From positions 62,001 to 126,000 of the forward strand of contig JANQJA010000007.1 in the NCBI GenBank assembly GCA_028281885.1: a DNA stretch of 64,000 nt, given 5' to 3'. The DNA is from Pseudomonadales bacterium (GTDB taxonomy: Bacteria > Pseudomonadota > Gammaproteobacteria > Pseudomonadales > Azotimanducaceae). Positions within the stretch are counted from its first letter, which is position 1; the number at the start of each line of letters is the position of its first letter. The translations under genes were made by a program, and so were the position numbers. The notes under the pieces are model-generated. The model searched no databases, had not been told where the DNA came from, and worked only from the letters and a program-made list of their open reading frames with translations. Shown one piece after another: positions 1 to 7,089 of the stretch.

Positions 1-1
1 C

Positions 2-25
2 TTATGATACAACGATGTATCATAA
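2..25. promoter_or_regulatory. Perfect palindromic operator, probably TetR autoregulatory site
   Basis: Two 10-base arms, TTATGATACA and TGTATCATAA, are exact reverse complements separated by four bases (ACGA). The site lies 38 bases before the chosen start of the TetR-family gene. Length and symmetry fit an operator for a TetR-type dimer, so autorepression is likely. The ATG at position 15 falls inside the right half of this palindrome, which argues against using it as the start codon. A promoter would lie partly off the left edge of the window. Confidence 0.7.
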
Positions 26-62
26 AGCCGCCTACTTAATCAGATTGCGAGGGTTGGAACCA

Positions 63-629
63 ATGGACAAAAGCACCGATGCACGCATCCGCCGTTCTCA
101 CAATGCCATCGTGCAGGCCGGACGCGAACTCCTGAACTGGAACAGCGAGGCGACGCTGACGGATATCGCCAGCCACGCGGGAGTAGGCCGTGCCACTTTG
201 TATCGTCTTTTCGAAACAAAGGAACAGCTGGTGAAGGCAATTGCAGTTGATTGTCTTGAAGCATTCGACAAGGCAACGGCCGGGTTGGAAGCAGAAAGCG
301 GCAATGCAATCAACACGATCCAGTTGCTATTTAAGGCTGTTATGCCTCTCGCAGAGGAACAACAGTTTCTGATGAACCTCGACAGCTTCGCTTTTGAAGA
401 CAAAGAACTGCTCACGATCATGGAGAAGCAGCAGAAAGAGATGATTGAGCTGGTCGAATTGGCTAAGACAGAGGGCAGCATCGACATAAACGTGCCTTCC
501 GAATGGATTGTCGAGGTCGTGAATGCGCTTTTCTATCCCGTCTGGGTTTTACGCAATGAGCAACGATATGACGATGAAGCATTAACCGACCTGGTTTTTC
601 GTACGTTCCTGCGTGGATTCGGTAACTAG
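63..629 (+). CDS. TetR/AcrR family transcriptional regulator
   Basis: A 188-residue one-domain repressor. The N-terminal region (about residues 10-55) is a TetR-type helix-turn-helix, with the typical pattern 'LTDIASHAGVGRATLYRLF' followed by 'KEQLVKAI'. The remainder is the all-helical ligand-binding and dimerisation domain, which gives no clue to the ligand. Start chosen at ATG 63, because a GAGGG ribosome site lies nine bases before it, the protein then has normal TetR length, and the upstream ATG at 15 lies inside the operator. The next gene begins 17 bases after the stop and encodes an ABC-type membrane protein, so this regulator probably controls itself and that gene. The family call is firm; the ligand is unknown. 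Confidence 0.93.
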   Translation: MDKSTDARIRRSHNAIVQAGRELLNWNSEATLTDIASHAGVGRATLYRLFETKEQLVKAIAVDCLEAFDKATAGLEAESGNAINTIQLLFKAVMPLAEEQQFLMNLDSFAFEDKELLTIMEKQQKEMIELVELAKTEGSIDINVPSEWIVEVVNALFYPVWVLRNEQRYDDEALTDLVFRTFLRGFGN

Positions 630-646
630 CTGTTCAGGAGGTGGTT

Positions 647-1522
647 GTGTCAGGTGCCGGATCTGGGCTGTCTGTGAACTCGCGTCTCACTGTGTCGCTG
701 GGACGCATATTCTCCCGCTTCAGGTGGCGGATTTCGTTCACACTGACTTTGGTTCTGATCGAATCGATTGTAGAAATTCTATATCCACTATTTATAGGAA
801 TCGCCATTAATAATCTGTTGGAGAACCGCTATGAGGGATTGTTATATCTGCTGGCTCTCGGGCTTACTTCTGTTGTCATTGGCAGTGCCCGCCGGTTTTA
901 CGATACCCGGATTTACTCTGGTATATATCGCCGTATTGCGGCTGAAATGGTGATACGTGAACAAACCCTGGGAACGGCGGTCAGTCGAATTTCCGCCCGT
1001 GCAAGTCTGGCGACTGAGGTTGTCGAATTCCTGGAAAACTCCATGCCGCAGGTCATTGGATCGATAGTTGGTTTATTGGGGGTGCTGATTATTATCGGTA
1101 CCCTGAATGTTGAGGTGTTTGTCGCATGTCTTGGGTTACTTACCCTGGTCGCCATCATTTATCGGTTAACCGGAAAGCTCAACTATCGTCTGAATGCTGG
1201 TTATAACGAGGAACTCGAACAACAGGTCCAGGTCATTGACGCGGGCAACACCAGTAAACTGCATGAACATTTCAAACGACTGATGACCTGGAATATCAAG
1301 TTAAGTGATCTGGAAGTGGTCAACTTCTTTTTTCTGTGGCTGGCTGTCGTTGCGCTGTTTGTGTATACGCCTTTCAGTGCGGTCAACAGCGATGTTGTGA
1401 ACTACGGTTTGGTGTTTTCTCTTCTAATGTATGTGTTCGATTACATCGACAAGGCAACACAGTTACCATTGTTTGTACAGCAGATTATTCGGTTGAAAGA
1501 GATTTCCTCCCGTATTTCCTGA
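647..1522 (+). CDS. ABC transporter six-transmembrane domain protein without ATPase domain
   Basis: A 291-residue integral membrane protein with about six predicted helices laid out like the membrane half of an ABC exporter: hydrophobic segments near residues 30-50, 60-80, 140-185 and 235-280, with a charged stretch between them. There is no Walker A, signature motif or Walker B, and no ATPase gene adjoins it. It resembles the family of stand-alone ABC-type six-helix proteins (PF13748 type), whose function is not established. A GTG at 641 is also open, but AGGAGG (637-642) would overlap it; GTG 647 has usable spacing. It sits 17 bases after the TetR gene and is probably co-transcribed with it. 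Whether it pairs with a distant ATPase or acts alone cannot be told. Confidence 0.75.
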   Translation: MSGAGSGLSVNSRLTVSLGRIFSRFRWRISFTLTLVLIESIVEILYPLFIGIAINNLLENRYEGLLYLLALGLTSVVIGSARRFYDTRIYSGIYRRIAAEMVIREQTLGTAVSRISARASLATEVVEFLENSMPQVIGSIVGLLGVLIIIGTLNVEVFVACLGLLTLVAIIYRLTGKLNYRLNAGYNEELEQQVQVIDAGNTSKLHEHFKRLMTWNIKLSDLEVVNFFFLWLAVVALFVYTPFSAVNSDVVNYGLVFSLLMYVFDYIDKATQLPLFVQQIIRLKEISSRIS

Positions 1523-1861
1523 AGTGAGTGTTGTATTCCGACAACGTGTCAGCACGTATCAAAAACAACTGTGAAATACGTGCGATCAGTTCGGACCGGC
1601 CAGATGATTACCGTCGCGATGGCATAGCGCTGCTCATTTCTCCTCGGCCCGACCGGCAAAACGGGAATGTGGTTGACTCGCTTGTTCCCCATTTCTGTAA
1701 CCCTTTTGTCTGAAGTTTCTCCATCAGTTGTCAACCAAATCCCCGCTCATCCGTTGAACAGACAGGTTCATCAGAAAACCGGGGAGCAGGCTTTGCAGGC
1801 AGGACTGATTGACGGCCGGCTTTTGTATACTGGGGCTGATCACCAGGTATATCGGGGTTCT
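1523..1861. other. 339-base intergenic stretch before the sigma factor gene
   Basis: I see no convincing gene here. Open frames exist but their composition is not protein-like. A 7-bp inverted repeat (CACGTAT at 1553-1559, ATACGTG at 1576-1582) has a 16-base loop and no T-run, so it is neither a clear terminator nor a tight operator. The promoter of the sigma factor operon should lie here but could not be placed. The long open frame upstream of the sigma gene (from 1667) lacks sigma-like sequence before position 1862. Confidence 0.5.
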
Positions 1862-2398
1862 GTGGATTCTCGGCAACAATCGCTGGATCAGTTTCTCGCC
1901 GGGGTCGAACGGCAGGCCTTTCGAATGGCCGAAATCGCGACCCGGAACCCGGACGATGCGCTGGATATCGTACAGGACGCCATGATCAAACTGGTGGAAC
2001 GCTATGCAAACAAGCCGGAGCAGGAGTGGCGTCCGCTTTTCTTTACGATCCTGAATTCGAGAATCGTCGACTATCACCGCAAATCGACACTTACCAGCCG
2101 ATTATTCGGTTGGCTGGGAGCAGACGATGAACCCGAAGATCTGCCGCTGGCACCGACCAACCCCGGGCCTGATGAGATAGCCATTAGAGACCTGGCCATA
2201 GACAGCCTGCTGGCGGCGCTGGACAGCTTGCCAATGCGGCAGCAACAGGTATTCATGCTGCGACACTGGCAGGGTTTCAACGTCAGCGAAACGGCGAAGA
2301 TGTTGAAGTGCAGCGAAGGATCGGTCAAAACTCACCTGTCCCGCGCCATGGATGCGGTTATGGCGTCGCTTGCGGCGCAGGAAGGACACGAATCATGA
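1862..2398 (+). CDS. RNA polymerase sigma factor, sigma-70 family (ECF-like)
   Basis: A 178-residue alternative sigma factor. Region 2 is at about residues 15-75 ('DDALDIVQDAMIKLVERY', then an 'RPLFFTILNSRIVDYHRK' core-binding and -10 recognition helix). Region 4 is at about 120-170, with the helix-turn-helix 'NVSETAKMLKCSEGSVKTHL'. Regions 1 and 3 are absent, as in ECF sigmas. The open frame extends to 1667, but the extra residues do not look like a sigma factor; GTG 1862 has GGGG just before it and gives normal length. The stop overlaps the ATG of the next gene (ATGA), which indicates translational coupling to a putative anti-sigma membrane protein. The inducing signal is unknown. Confidence 0.92.
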   Translation: MDSRQQSLDQFLAGVERQAFRMAEIATRNPDDALDIVQDAMIKLVERYANKPEQEWRPLFFTILNSRIVDYHRKSTLTSRLFGWLGADDEPEDLPLAPTNPGPDEIAIRDLAIDSLLAALDSLPMRQQQVFMLRHWQGFNVSETAKMLKCSEGSVKTHLSRAMDAVMASLAAQEGHES

Positions 2399-2751
2399 AT
2401 AGAAACGAACTGGAAAAAGAAAGCGGCCGATTGCTGGATGAACACGCGGATGCCCTTGATGGGTCAAAGCGATCGAAGCTTCACCAGGCCCGTAATGTGG
2501 CGGTGGAACGTGCGGGCAGACGGAGTTCCCGTGTCGGCATGCCCTGGATTGCTTCGGGTGCGGTGCTGTCCGGTTTGCTGGTTGCGGTGCTGTTTGTTGA
2601 ACGGCAGTCACCTTCACCGCTGCCTGCCATATACGGCGATCCTCTCCAGCAGGCGGCAGCCGAGGAGCTGGAACTGCTGGATGATCTGGAGTTTATGGCG
2701 TGGCTGATTCTGGAAAATGAACTCGCGGGTGAACCCGGTGAGAATACTTAA
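2395..2751 (+). CDS. Putative anti-sigma factor, DUF3619-like single-span membrane protein
   Basis: A 118-residue protein with a charged cytoplasmic N-terminus (residues 1-45), one hydrophobic helix at about 48-65, and a short acidic C-terminal part facing the periplasm. The start codon overlaps the sigma factor stop by four bases. Size, single span and position immediately after an ECF sigma gene are what is expected of a membrane anti-sigma factor. The layout recalls DUF3619 proteins, found in similar sigma operons, although no zinc-binding anti-sigma motif (HxxxCxxC) is visible. The role is inferred from context and topology, not from a diagnostic motif. Confidence 0.65.
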   Translation: MNRNELEKESGRLLDEHADALDGSKRSKLHQARNVAVERAGRRSSRVGMPWIASGAVLSGLLVAVLFVERQSPSPLPAIYGDPLQQAAAEELELLDDLEFMAWLILENELAGEPGENT

Positions 2752-2995
2752 CGTCATGTTGTTGCTGTTCACTCAACCAGTGCTCGCCGAAGAGGCACGG
2801 GTCGTCCTTGACGATACGCTACCTTCACTTGAGTTCCTGGATTACCTGGGCGGCATGGTGGAAACGGGTGATGAGCTGACCGGACCCGTTAGTCTTGACG
2901 AAGCCAGCGGCGAGGGTGATGCCGGCGGGCGAGACCAGTGGATTTCCGGGGAAGATGACCAGCAGCGAAAAGCGGGGGTGGGCTACCGTGACTAG
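2738..2995 (+). CDS. Small exported protein of the sigma/DUF3106 operon
   Basis: An 85-residue protein starting at GTG 2738, inside the end of the preceding gene. Residues 1-17 form a plausible signal peptide ending in 'TQPVLA-EE'. The mature part is very acidic and contains 'LPSLEFLDYLGGMVETGD'; short 'LEFLG'-type proteins of this kind occur between anti-sigma and DUF3106 genes elsewhere, though I recall no assigned function. Its stop overlaps the start of the DUF3106 gene. Probably periplasmic. An alternative in-frame ATG at 2717 would place the signal peptide internally and is less likely. Confidence 0.6.
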   Translation: MRILNVMLLLFTQPVLAEEARVVLDDTLPSLEFLDYLGGMVETGDELTGPVSLDEASGEGDAGGRDQWISGEDDQQRKAGVGYRD

Positions 2996-3515
2996 ATTCA
3001 GCCTTGTCGTTATTGCCTGTTTGTTCAGCGCGCTCGGTTATGCCCAGTCCTGGGAAGAGCTCTCTGATCAGCAGAGAAAAGTGCTGGCACCCTACCAGTC
3101 CCGGTGGGACGGGTTTACCGAAGCGGAGCGCGCCCGTTACGCTCGCGGTGCAGAGCGCTGGGCCCGCCTCGGCAGGCAGCAGCGTGCGCAGCTTCGACAG
3201 CGATTTGACCGTTGGCAGGCATTGCCGGAATCAAGTCGCCGGGAACTGATGAAACGGTTTGAGCGATTTCAGCAATTGAGCCCGGAAGATCAGCGCCGAT
3301 TGCGCGCCAAGCAAAGGGAATTTCGGCAGTTGTCCCCGGATCAGCAGAGGCAGTTGCGGCAACGCTACGAACGGGCAAGGCAGAATCGGCGAGCGTGGCC
3401 TTCGGACGAACTTCAAATCCGACGCCAGCAGAACCGGCGGCAGGCACCGACAGTCGGGCCCCGCAACCACCAGCGAAACGGCCGCGCGCCCGCAACGAGA
3501 AACAGCGACCGGTGA
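2988..3515 (+). CDS. DUF3106 domain protein, exported and arginine/glutamine rich
   Basis: A 175-residue protein with a clean signal peptide (residues 1-20, ending 'ALGYAQS') when read from GTG 2988. The mature part carries tandem motifs of the form 'LSPEDQRRLR' and 'WxxLPESSRREL', repeated four to five times at about 10-20 residue spacing, characteristic of DUF3106. Highly charged helices predominate, and the C-terminus is basic and disordered. The open frame also extends to an ATG at 2895, but that removes the signal peptide from the N-terminus. The overlap with the previous gene supports an operon with the sigma factor. DUF3106 has no known biochemical role; envelope stress sensing in the periplasm is a reasonable inference only. 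Confidence 0.8.
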   Translation: MTRFSLVVIACLFSALGYAQSWEELSDQQRKVLAPYQSRWDGFTEAERARYARGAERWARLGRQQRAQLRQRFDRWQALPESSRRELMKRFERFQQLSPEDQRRLRAKQREFRQLSPDQQRQLRQRYERARQNRRAWPSDELQIRRQQNRRQAPTVGPRNHQRNGRAPATRNSDR

Positions 3516-3616
3516 TTTTTCCGGATGAACGGTGTCAACGTCGGTCATCGCTGTACGTTTTTATAGTTAACCGTCGCAGCAAAGGGGCGGTCTACTGAAC
3601 TTAGGACAAGGAGATC

Positions 3617-4282
3617 ATGATGAAACTCGGGAAACTAGCTTTAGCGGGGATAGCCCTTTCCCTGGCAGGCGGGATGAATGTCGAATACGCCTATTCAGCC
3701 GAATCCGAAAATGATCGGGCAACCCATGTTGCGGCCGACCGGGTCACAGACCGGGCGAGGCACAGGCATGGCAAACTTCGCCTCAAGGTCTATCGCATCT
3801 TCAACGCGCTGGACACCGACGGCAGTGACACCATCACATTGGATGAATGGCTCAGCAATATCACGCAGAAGGCCGAGAAGCAGTTTGATCGCATTGATAC
3901 CGATGACGATCAGCTGATTTCACTGGAGGAATTCCTGGCGGTTGGATCGGACCGTGGTGACGACATTGACCGTGATGCGGTTAGAGCATGTGTCGCCGAT
4001 GCCCTGGGCCAGGACGTGCCGGAACGGCCCGACCGTGAAACGCGCTTCGACGAAATTGACACCAATGACGATGGCTATATCGATTTCGATGAATTCCTCG
4101 ATGTTAAGACCGACAAGGCAACAGACCGGTTCCACCACATCGATGCCGATGGCGATGGCGCCATTACCAAGCAGGAATTGGCCCAGGCCCTGAAGCAGCA
4201 TCGCGAACGGCGCGGGATAGTGCGCGAATGTGTTGCGGATCAGCGCGAAACCAGCCAACTGATGGAAGGCGACGACGTCTAG
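3617..4282 (+). CDS. Exported EF-hand calcium-binding protein with four loops
   Basis: A 221-residue protein with an N-terminal signal peptide (about residues 1-28) and four canonical 12-residue EF-hand loops starting at Asp66, Asp94, Asp148 and Asp176. Each has acidic residues at positions 1, 3, 5 and 12, for example 'DTDGSDTITLDE' and 'DADGDGAITKQE', so all four should bind calcium. AAGGAG at 3608-3613 precedes two adjacent ATGs; the second (3620) has better spacing. It lies 101 bases after the DUF3106 gene, on the same strand, and may be part of the sigma regulon. Likely a periplasmic or secreted calcium sensor or buffer. A partner is not evident. Confidence 0.88.
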   Translation: MMKLGKLALAGIALSLAGGMNVEYAYSAESENDRATHVAADRVTDRARHRHGKLRLKVYRIFNALDTDGSDTITLDEWLSNITQKAEKQFDRIDTDDDQLISLEEFLAVGSDRGDDIDRDAVRACVADALGQDVPERPDRETRFDEIDTNDDGYIDFDEFLDVKTDKATDRFHHIDADGDGAITKQELAQALKQHRERRGIVRECVADQRETSQLMEGDDV

Positions 4283-4300
4283 GCCCACCCATCATCTCCG

Positions 4301-4362
4301 CCGAGCGCTCAGTCATCTCCCTCTTCTCGACTGGGCGCTCGGTCAACCCCGGTTGTCCGGGG
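4301..4362. terminator. Tandem hairpins between convergent genes, possible bidirectional terminator
   Basis: A 14-bp stem (4301-4314 with 4329-4342, one G-T pair, 14-base loop) is followed at once by a perfect 6-bp stem with a tetraloop (CCCCGG TTGT CCGGGG, 4347-4362). They lie between the EF-hand gene on the plus strand and the ribbon-helix-helix gene on the minus strand. No T-run follows on either strand, so this is not a classical intrinsic terminator. It could stop or stabilise converging transcripts. Confidence 0.4.
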
Positions 4363-4462
4363 CGTGAGGCGCAAAGACAATCTACTTCTTCACGAATATC
4401 GCACGCCATATGCTGTACCAGCAGGCGCTACATCCAAATGGCTCAGAGTAGATGGGGAAGGG

Positions 4463-4702
4463 TCATTTGCCGGTTCCGTGCTCGTCACGGATTCGTTGCC
4501 GCAACAGGCGTTCCGATGCGTTCCGCCGCGTCCTGACGATATGATTAAGCCGACGCCGGGCGTTCGCGTACTCGTCATTGCTCGTCAGTCGCTCAAGTTG
4601 CTGAGCGATCAGCTGGTTCACAGAAATGCCACGTCTGGTGGCGAGGGCTCCGGCCCTTGATGCCAGCTCTGCATCCAGTTCAACGCTGATGGTTGTTTTC
4701 AT
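4463..4702 (-). CDS. Ribbon-helix-helix protein, antitoxin-like (orphan)
   Basis: A 79-residue protein starting 'MKTTISVELDAEL', the beta-strand of a CopG/Arc-type fold, followed by two helices ('ASRAGALATRRGISVNQLIAQQLERL'). The C-terminal tail is basic and resembles the toxin-wrapping tail of VapB-like antitoxins ('DEYANARRRL'). A GGGAA ribosome site sits eight bases before ATG 4702; an upstream extension to 4762 is open but unlike the family. VapB genes are normally followed by a PIN-domain toxin, but the roughly 180 bases downstream contain only stop-broken frames. It may be a solitary antitoxin or a remnant of a decayed toxin-antitoxin pair. Confidence 0.75.
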   Translation of the reverse strand: MKTTISVELDAELASRAGALATRRGISVNQLIAQQLERLTSNDEYANARRRLNHIVRTRRNASERLLRQRIRDEHGTGK

Positions 4703-4870
4703 GTGACCGATTCCCAGCCGTATTGATGGCGTGCAGTATATGCAGAATGCAGGCCCGGTCAATCAACCTGTTCCGGAAAATCCTGCCGGTATGGCAATGA
4801 ATGGTGTTAGGCTGTAGCGGTCGACCGAAACCGGCATTGCCCTGCGGATAGTATTTCAGGGAATAGAATA

Positions 4871-5941
4871 TTGGAAGGCGAAGAATCTCAACAGCTTGGG
4901 TGGGCGCTTAACAGTCAGACGCTGCTGGAGTTTGTCCCTCTGGTAGTGACGCTGGCCCTTGTCATTGCGGTTTTGTTTGTCGCCAATCGGGTGGTCCGGC
5001 GTAATCCCAAGGGTGAGATCAGCGTGGGTCGGCAGGCTTTTATGCTGGCGTTGACCGCCGTCTGCGTCCTGCTGGTCATCTTCAGTCTGCCAATTACAGA
5101 AACCAGCCGCGGCCAGCTCCTGAGCGTGATTGGTCTGGTCGTGACGGGCGTGATCGCGCTGTCGTCGACCACTTTTGTTGCCAATATCATGGCCGGGCTC
5201 ATGTTACGTGCCGTGGACAGCTTCAGCCCGGGGGATTTCCTGCATTGTCAGGAATACTTTGGCCGGGTCACCGAACGCGGATTGTTCCATGTCGAGATTC
5301 AGACCCAGGATCGGGACCTTGCGACGGTGCCGAACCTGTTTCTGGTCAACAACCCGGTCACCGTCGTGCACGAATCGGGCACGATCATCTCGGCCGATCT
5401 TTCGCTTGGTTATGATGTGTCGCACGTCCTTGTCGAGGAACTGCTCAAAGAGGCGGTGGTAGAAACCGGACTTTCTGACTCGTTTGTGCTGGTAGGTGAC
5501 CTGAACGATTTTTCAGTGTCCTATCGCGTTGGGGGGTTTTCCGATGACGTCAGTCGATTGCTGACGACCAAGTCGAATCTGCGGAAGAATATTCTGCATG
5601 TGATGCACGCCAACGGCATCGAAATCGTATCCCCCAACTATATGAATCAGCGCGTGCTGACCCCGGGAGCACGCACACTTCCGCAGCGACATCGGGAAAA
5701 ACAGAACGCTGAGACGGCCGCGACGCCAGAAGATGTCATCTTCGACAAGGCCGATAGCGCGGCGGAGCGGGAAGCGCTAAAGAGCGATCTGGCTGATGCC
5801 AGGGCGGCACTCGAAGACCTGCTGGCAGAGTGGAAAGCCAATCCTGATCGCCGTGAAGCGGTGGATCGTGAGAAGCTGCTGCTGGAGCGTCGCATTGAGT
5901 TCCTCACTGAACGGCTGGCTGTCGCAAGAAAAGATGACTAG
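4871..5941 (+). CDS. MscS family mechanosensitive ion channel protein
   Basis: A 356-residue membrane protein. Three N-terminal helices (about residues 15-40, 55-75, 82-112) end in a glycine- and alanine-containing pore helix ('FVANIMAGLMLRAVDSFSPGD') followed by the beta domain ('GDFLHCQEYFGRVTERGLFHVEIQT' and 'VPNLFLVNNPV'), the MscS signature layout. The last 80 residues form a charged coiled coil (about 290-350), which is longer than in E. coli MscS. The only usable start is TTG 4871, with AGGGA nine bases upstream; no in-frame ATG precedes the first helix. Its expected role is to release solutes on hypo-osmotic shock in the inner membrane. It appears to be a single-gene unit; the next gene starts 25 bases later. 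Confidence 0.88.
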   Translation: MEGEESQQLGWALNSQTLLEFVPLVVTLALVIAVLFVANRVVRRNPKGEISVGRQAFMLALTAVCVLLVIFSLPITETSRGQLLSVIGLVVTGVIALSSTTFVANIMAGLMLRAVDSFSPGDFLHCQEYFGRVTERGLFHVEIQTQDRDLATVPNLFLVNNPVTVVHESGTIISADLSLGYDVSHVLVEELLKEAVVETGLSDSFVLVGDLNDFSVSYRVGGFSDDVSRLLTTKSNLRKNILHVMHANGIEIVSPNYMNQRVLTPGARTLPQRHREKQNAETAATPEDVIFDKADSAAEREALKSDLADARAALEDLLAEWKANPDRREAVDREKLLLERRIEFLTERLAVARKDD

Positions 5942-5966
5942 TGTGTGGCGCACAAGCGAGTAGCCG

Positions 5967-6422
5967 GTGAACATTTGGGTGGATGCAGACGCTTGTCCGG
6001 CGGCTGTTCGCGAGATTCTGTTTCGCGCAGCTGAACGTGTCTTCGTGCCGCTGACGCTGGTCTCCAATCATCGAATTTCCGTGCCTGCCTCGCGGTGGAT
6101 CCAGGCTGTTCAGGTCGAGCAGGGTTTTGACGTCGCGGATCATGAAATCGTCAGGCGTTGCGATCAGGGTGACCTTGTTATCACGAGTGATATTCCGCTT
6201 GCCGCGGAAATTATCGAGAAGGGCGGCCATGTACTGAGTTCCCGGGGTGAAGAGTTCACCGTGGACAATGTTCGTCAGCGACTGGGGATCCGCGATTTCC
6301 TTGATACCATGCGGGCTTCCGGTGTGAATACGGGTGGTCCGCCACCGCTGGCGGCGACCGACGTCAAACGCTTTGCCGATCGGCTTGACCGAACACTGAC
6401 TCGACTGAGCAATTCACCTTAG
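5967..6422 (+). CDS. yaiI: YaiI/YqxD family protein (UPF0178, DUF188)
   Basis: A 151-residue protein with the hallmark N-terminus 'WVDADACP', the internal '[12 protein letters not shown]' and 'RGEEFT' motifs and the C-terminal 'GPPPLAATD' motif of the YaiI family. Length is standard (about 150). The acidic residues of 'DADA' and 'TSDIP' resemble the active-site arrangement of PIN/NYN-like nucleases, which suggests a metal-dependent nuclease fold, although the function has not been shown experimentally as far as I know. Start is GTG 5967, giving the expected '[11 protein letters not shown]'. The family call is secure; the activity is not. Confidence 0.93.
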   Translation: MNIWVDADACPAAVREILFRAAERVFVPLTLVSNHRISVPASRWIQAVQVEQGFDVADHEIVRRCDQGDLVITSDIPLAAEIIEKGGHVLSSRGEEFTVDNVRQRLGIRDFLDTMRASGVNTGGPPPLAATDVKRFADRLDRTLTRLSNSP

Positions 6423-6482
6423 CGCTGGCGTCTGATACGTTATTGACGATCACACCAGAGACACCAGAGAAGGTAGGTTCCC

Positions 6483-7007
6483 ATGACAATTAGTCTATAT
6501 GACATCAGCGTGGCGGCGTCGCTGCAGATCGTGGGCGCGGTCGCCCAGGTTCTGGAGAAGGGCAAGGCACATTGCGACGAACAGGGCATCGATCTGGACG
6601 AAATTGTCGCAACGCAGCTCTACGAGGACATGCTGCCGTTTCGCTTTCAGATTATTTCAGTTGTTCATCACTCATTGGGCTCGATTAACGGCATCAAGGC
6701 AGGTGAGTTTCGTCCCCCGAATGATCCGAATGAATATGACTATGCCGGACTTCAGGATCTTTTGAAGCAGTCGATCACTGCGTTGGAGGCGTTCGGACCG
6801 GACGAGGTCAACGCCTATGAAGGCAAGGAGCTGATCTTCAAGATTGGTGGCAATGAGATACCGTTCATTGCCGAGGCTTTTGTGCTCTCCTTCTCCCATC
6901 CCAATCTCTACTTCCATGCAACGACTGCTTACGACATGTTGCGTATGCGGGGCGCTCCGCTGGGCAAACGGGATTTTCTCGGCCGCATGAAGATCAATCG
7001 ACAATGA
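6483..7007 (+). CDS. DUF1993 family protein (DinB-like fold)
   Basis: A 174-residue soluble protein typical of DUF1993: it opens with 'SLYDISVAASLQIVGAVAQVLEKGKAH', contains 'DMLPFRFQI', and ends with 'LSFSHPNLYFHATTAYDMLRMRGAPLGKRDFLG', where the conserved histidine cluster lies. The family is predicted to be a four-helix bundle related to DinB/YfiT metalloenzymes. GAAGGTAGG lies just before the ATG. It is a single gene on the plus strand, convergent with the lipase gene. No partner or pathway can be inferred. Confidence 0.88.
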   Translation: MTISLYDISVAASLQIVGAVAQVLEKGKAHCDEQGIDLDEIVATQLYEDMLPFRFQIISVVHHSLGSINGIKAGEFRPPNDPNEYDYAGLQDLLKQSITALEAFGPDEVNAYEGKELIFKIGGNEIPFIAEAFVLSFSHPNLYFHATTAYDMLRMRGAPLGKRDFLGRMKINRQ

Positions 7008-7089
7008 AGTAGATGACGAAGCGGGCACGCGTTGTCGTCGAGTCGAGCGTTTTCATCTCTGCGAAGAAAAACGGCGAACCGGGTACCGA

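Noticed and set aside
1553-1582. CACGTAT/ATACGTG inverted repeat before the sigma factor gene
   Set aside because: The arms are short with a 16-base loop and no T-run, and it lies 280 bases from the gene; not supported as terminator or operator.
4280-4462. Possible PIN toxin partner of the ribbon-helix-helix protein
   Set aside because: No reading frame shows the conserved acidic residues or the expected length; all frames carry early stops.
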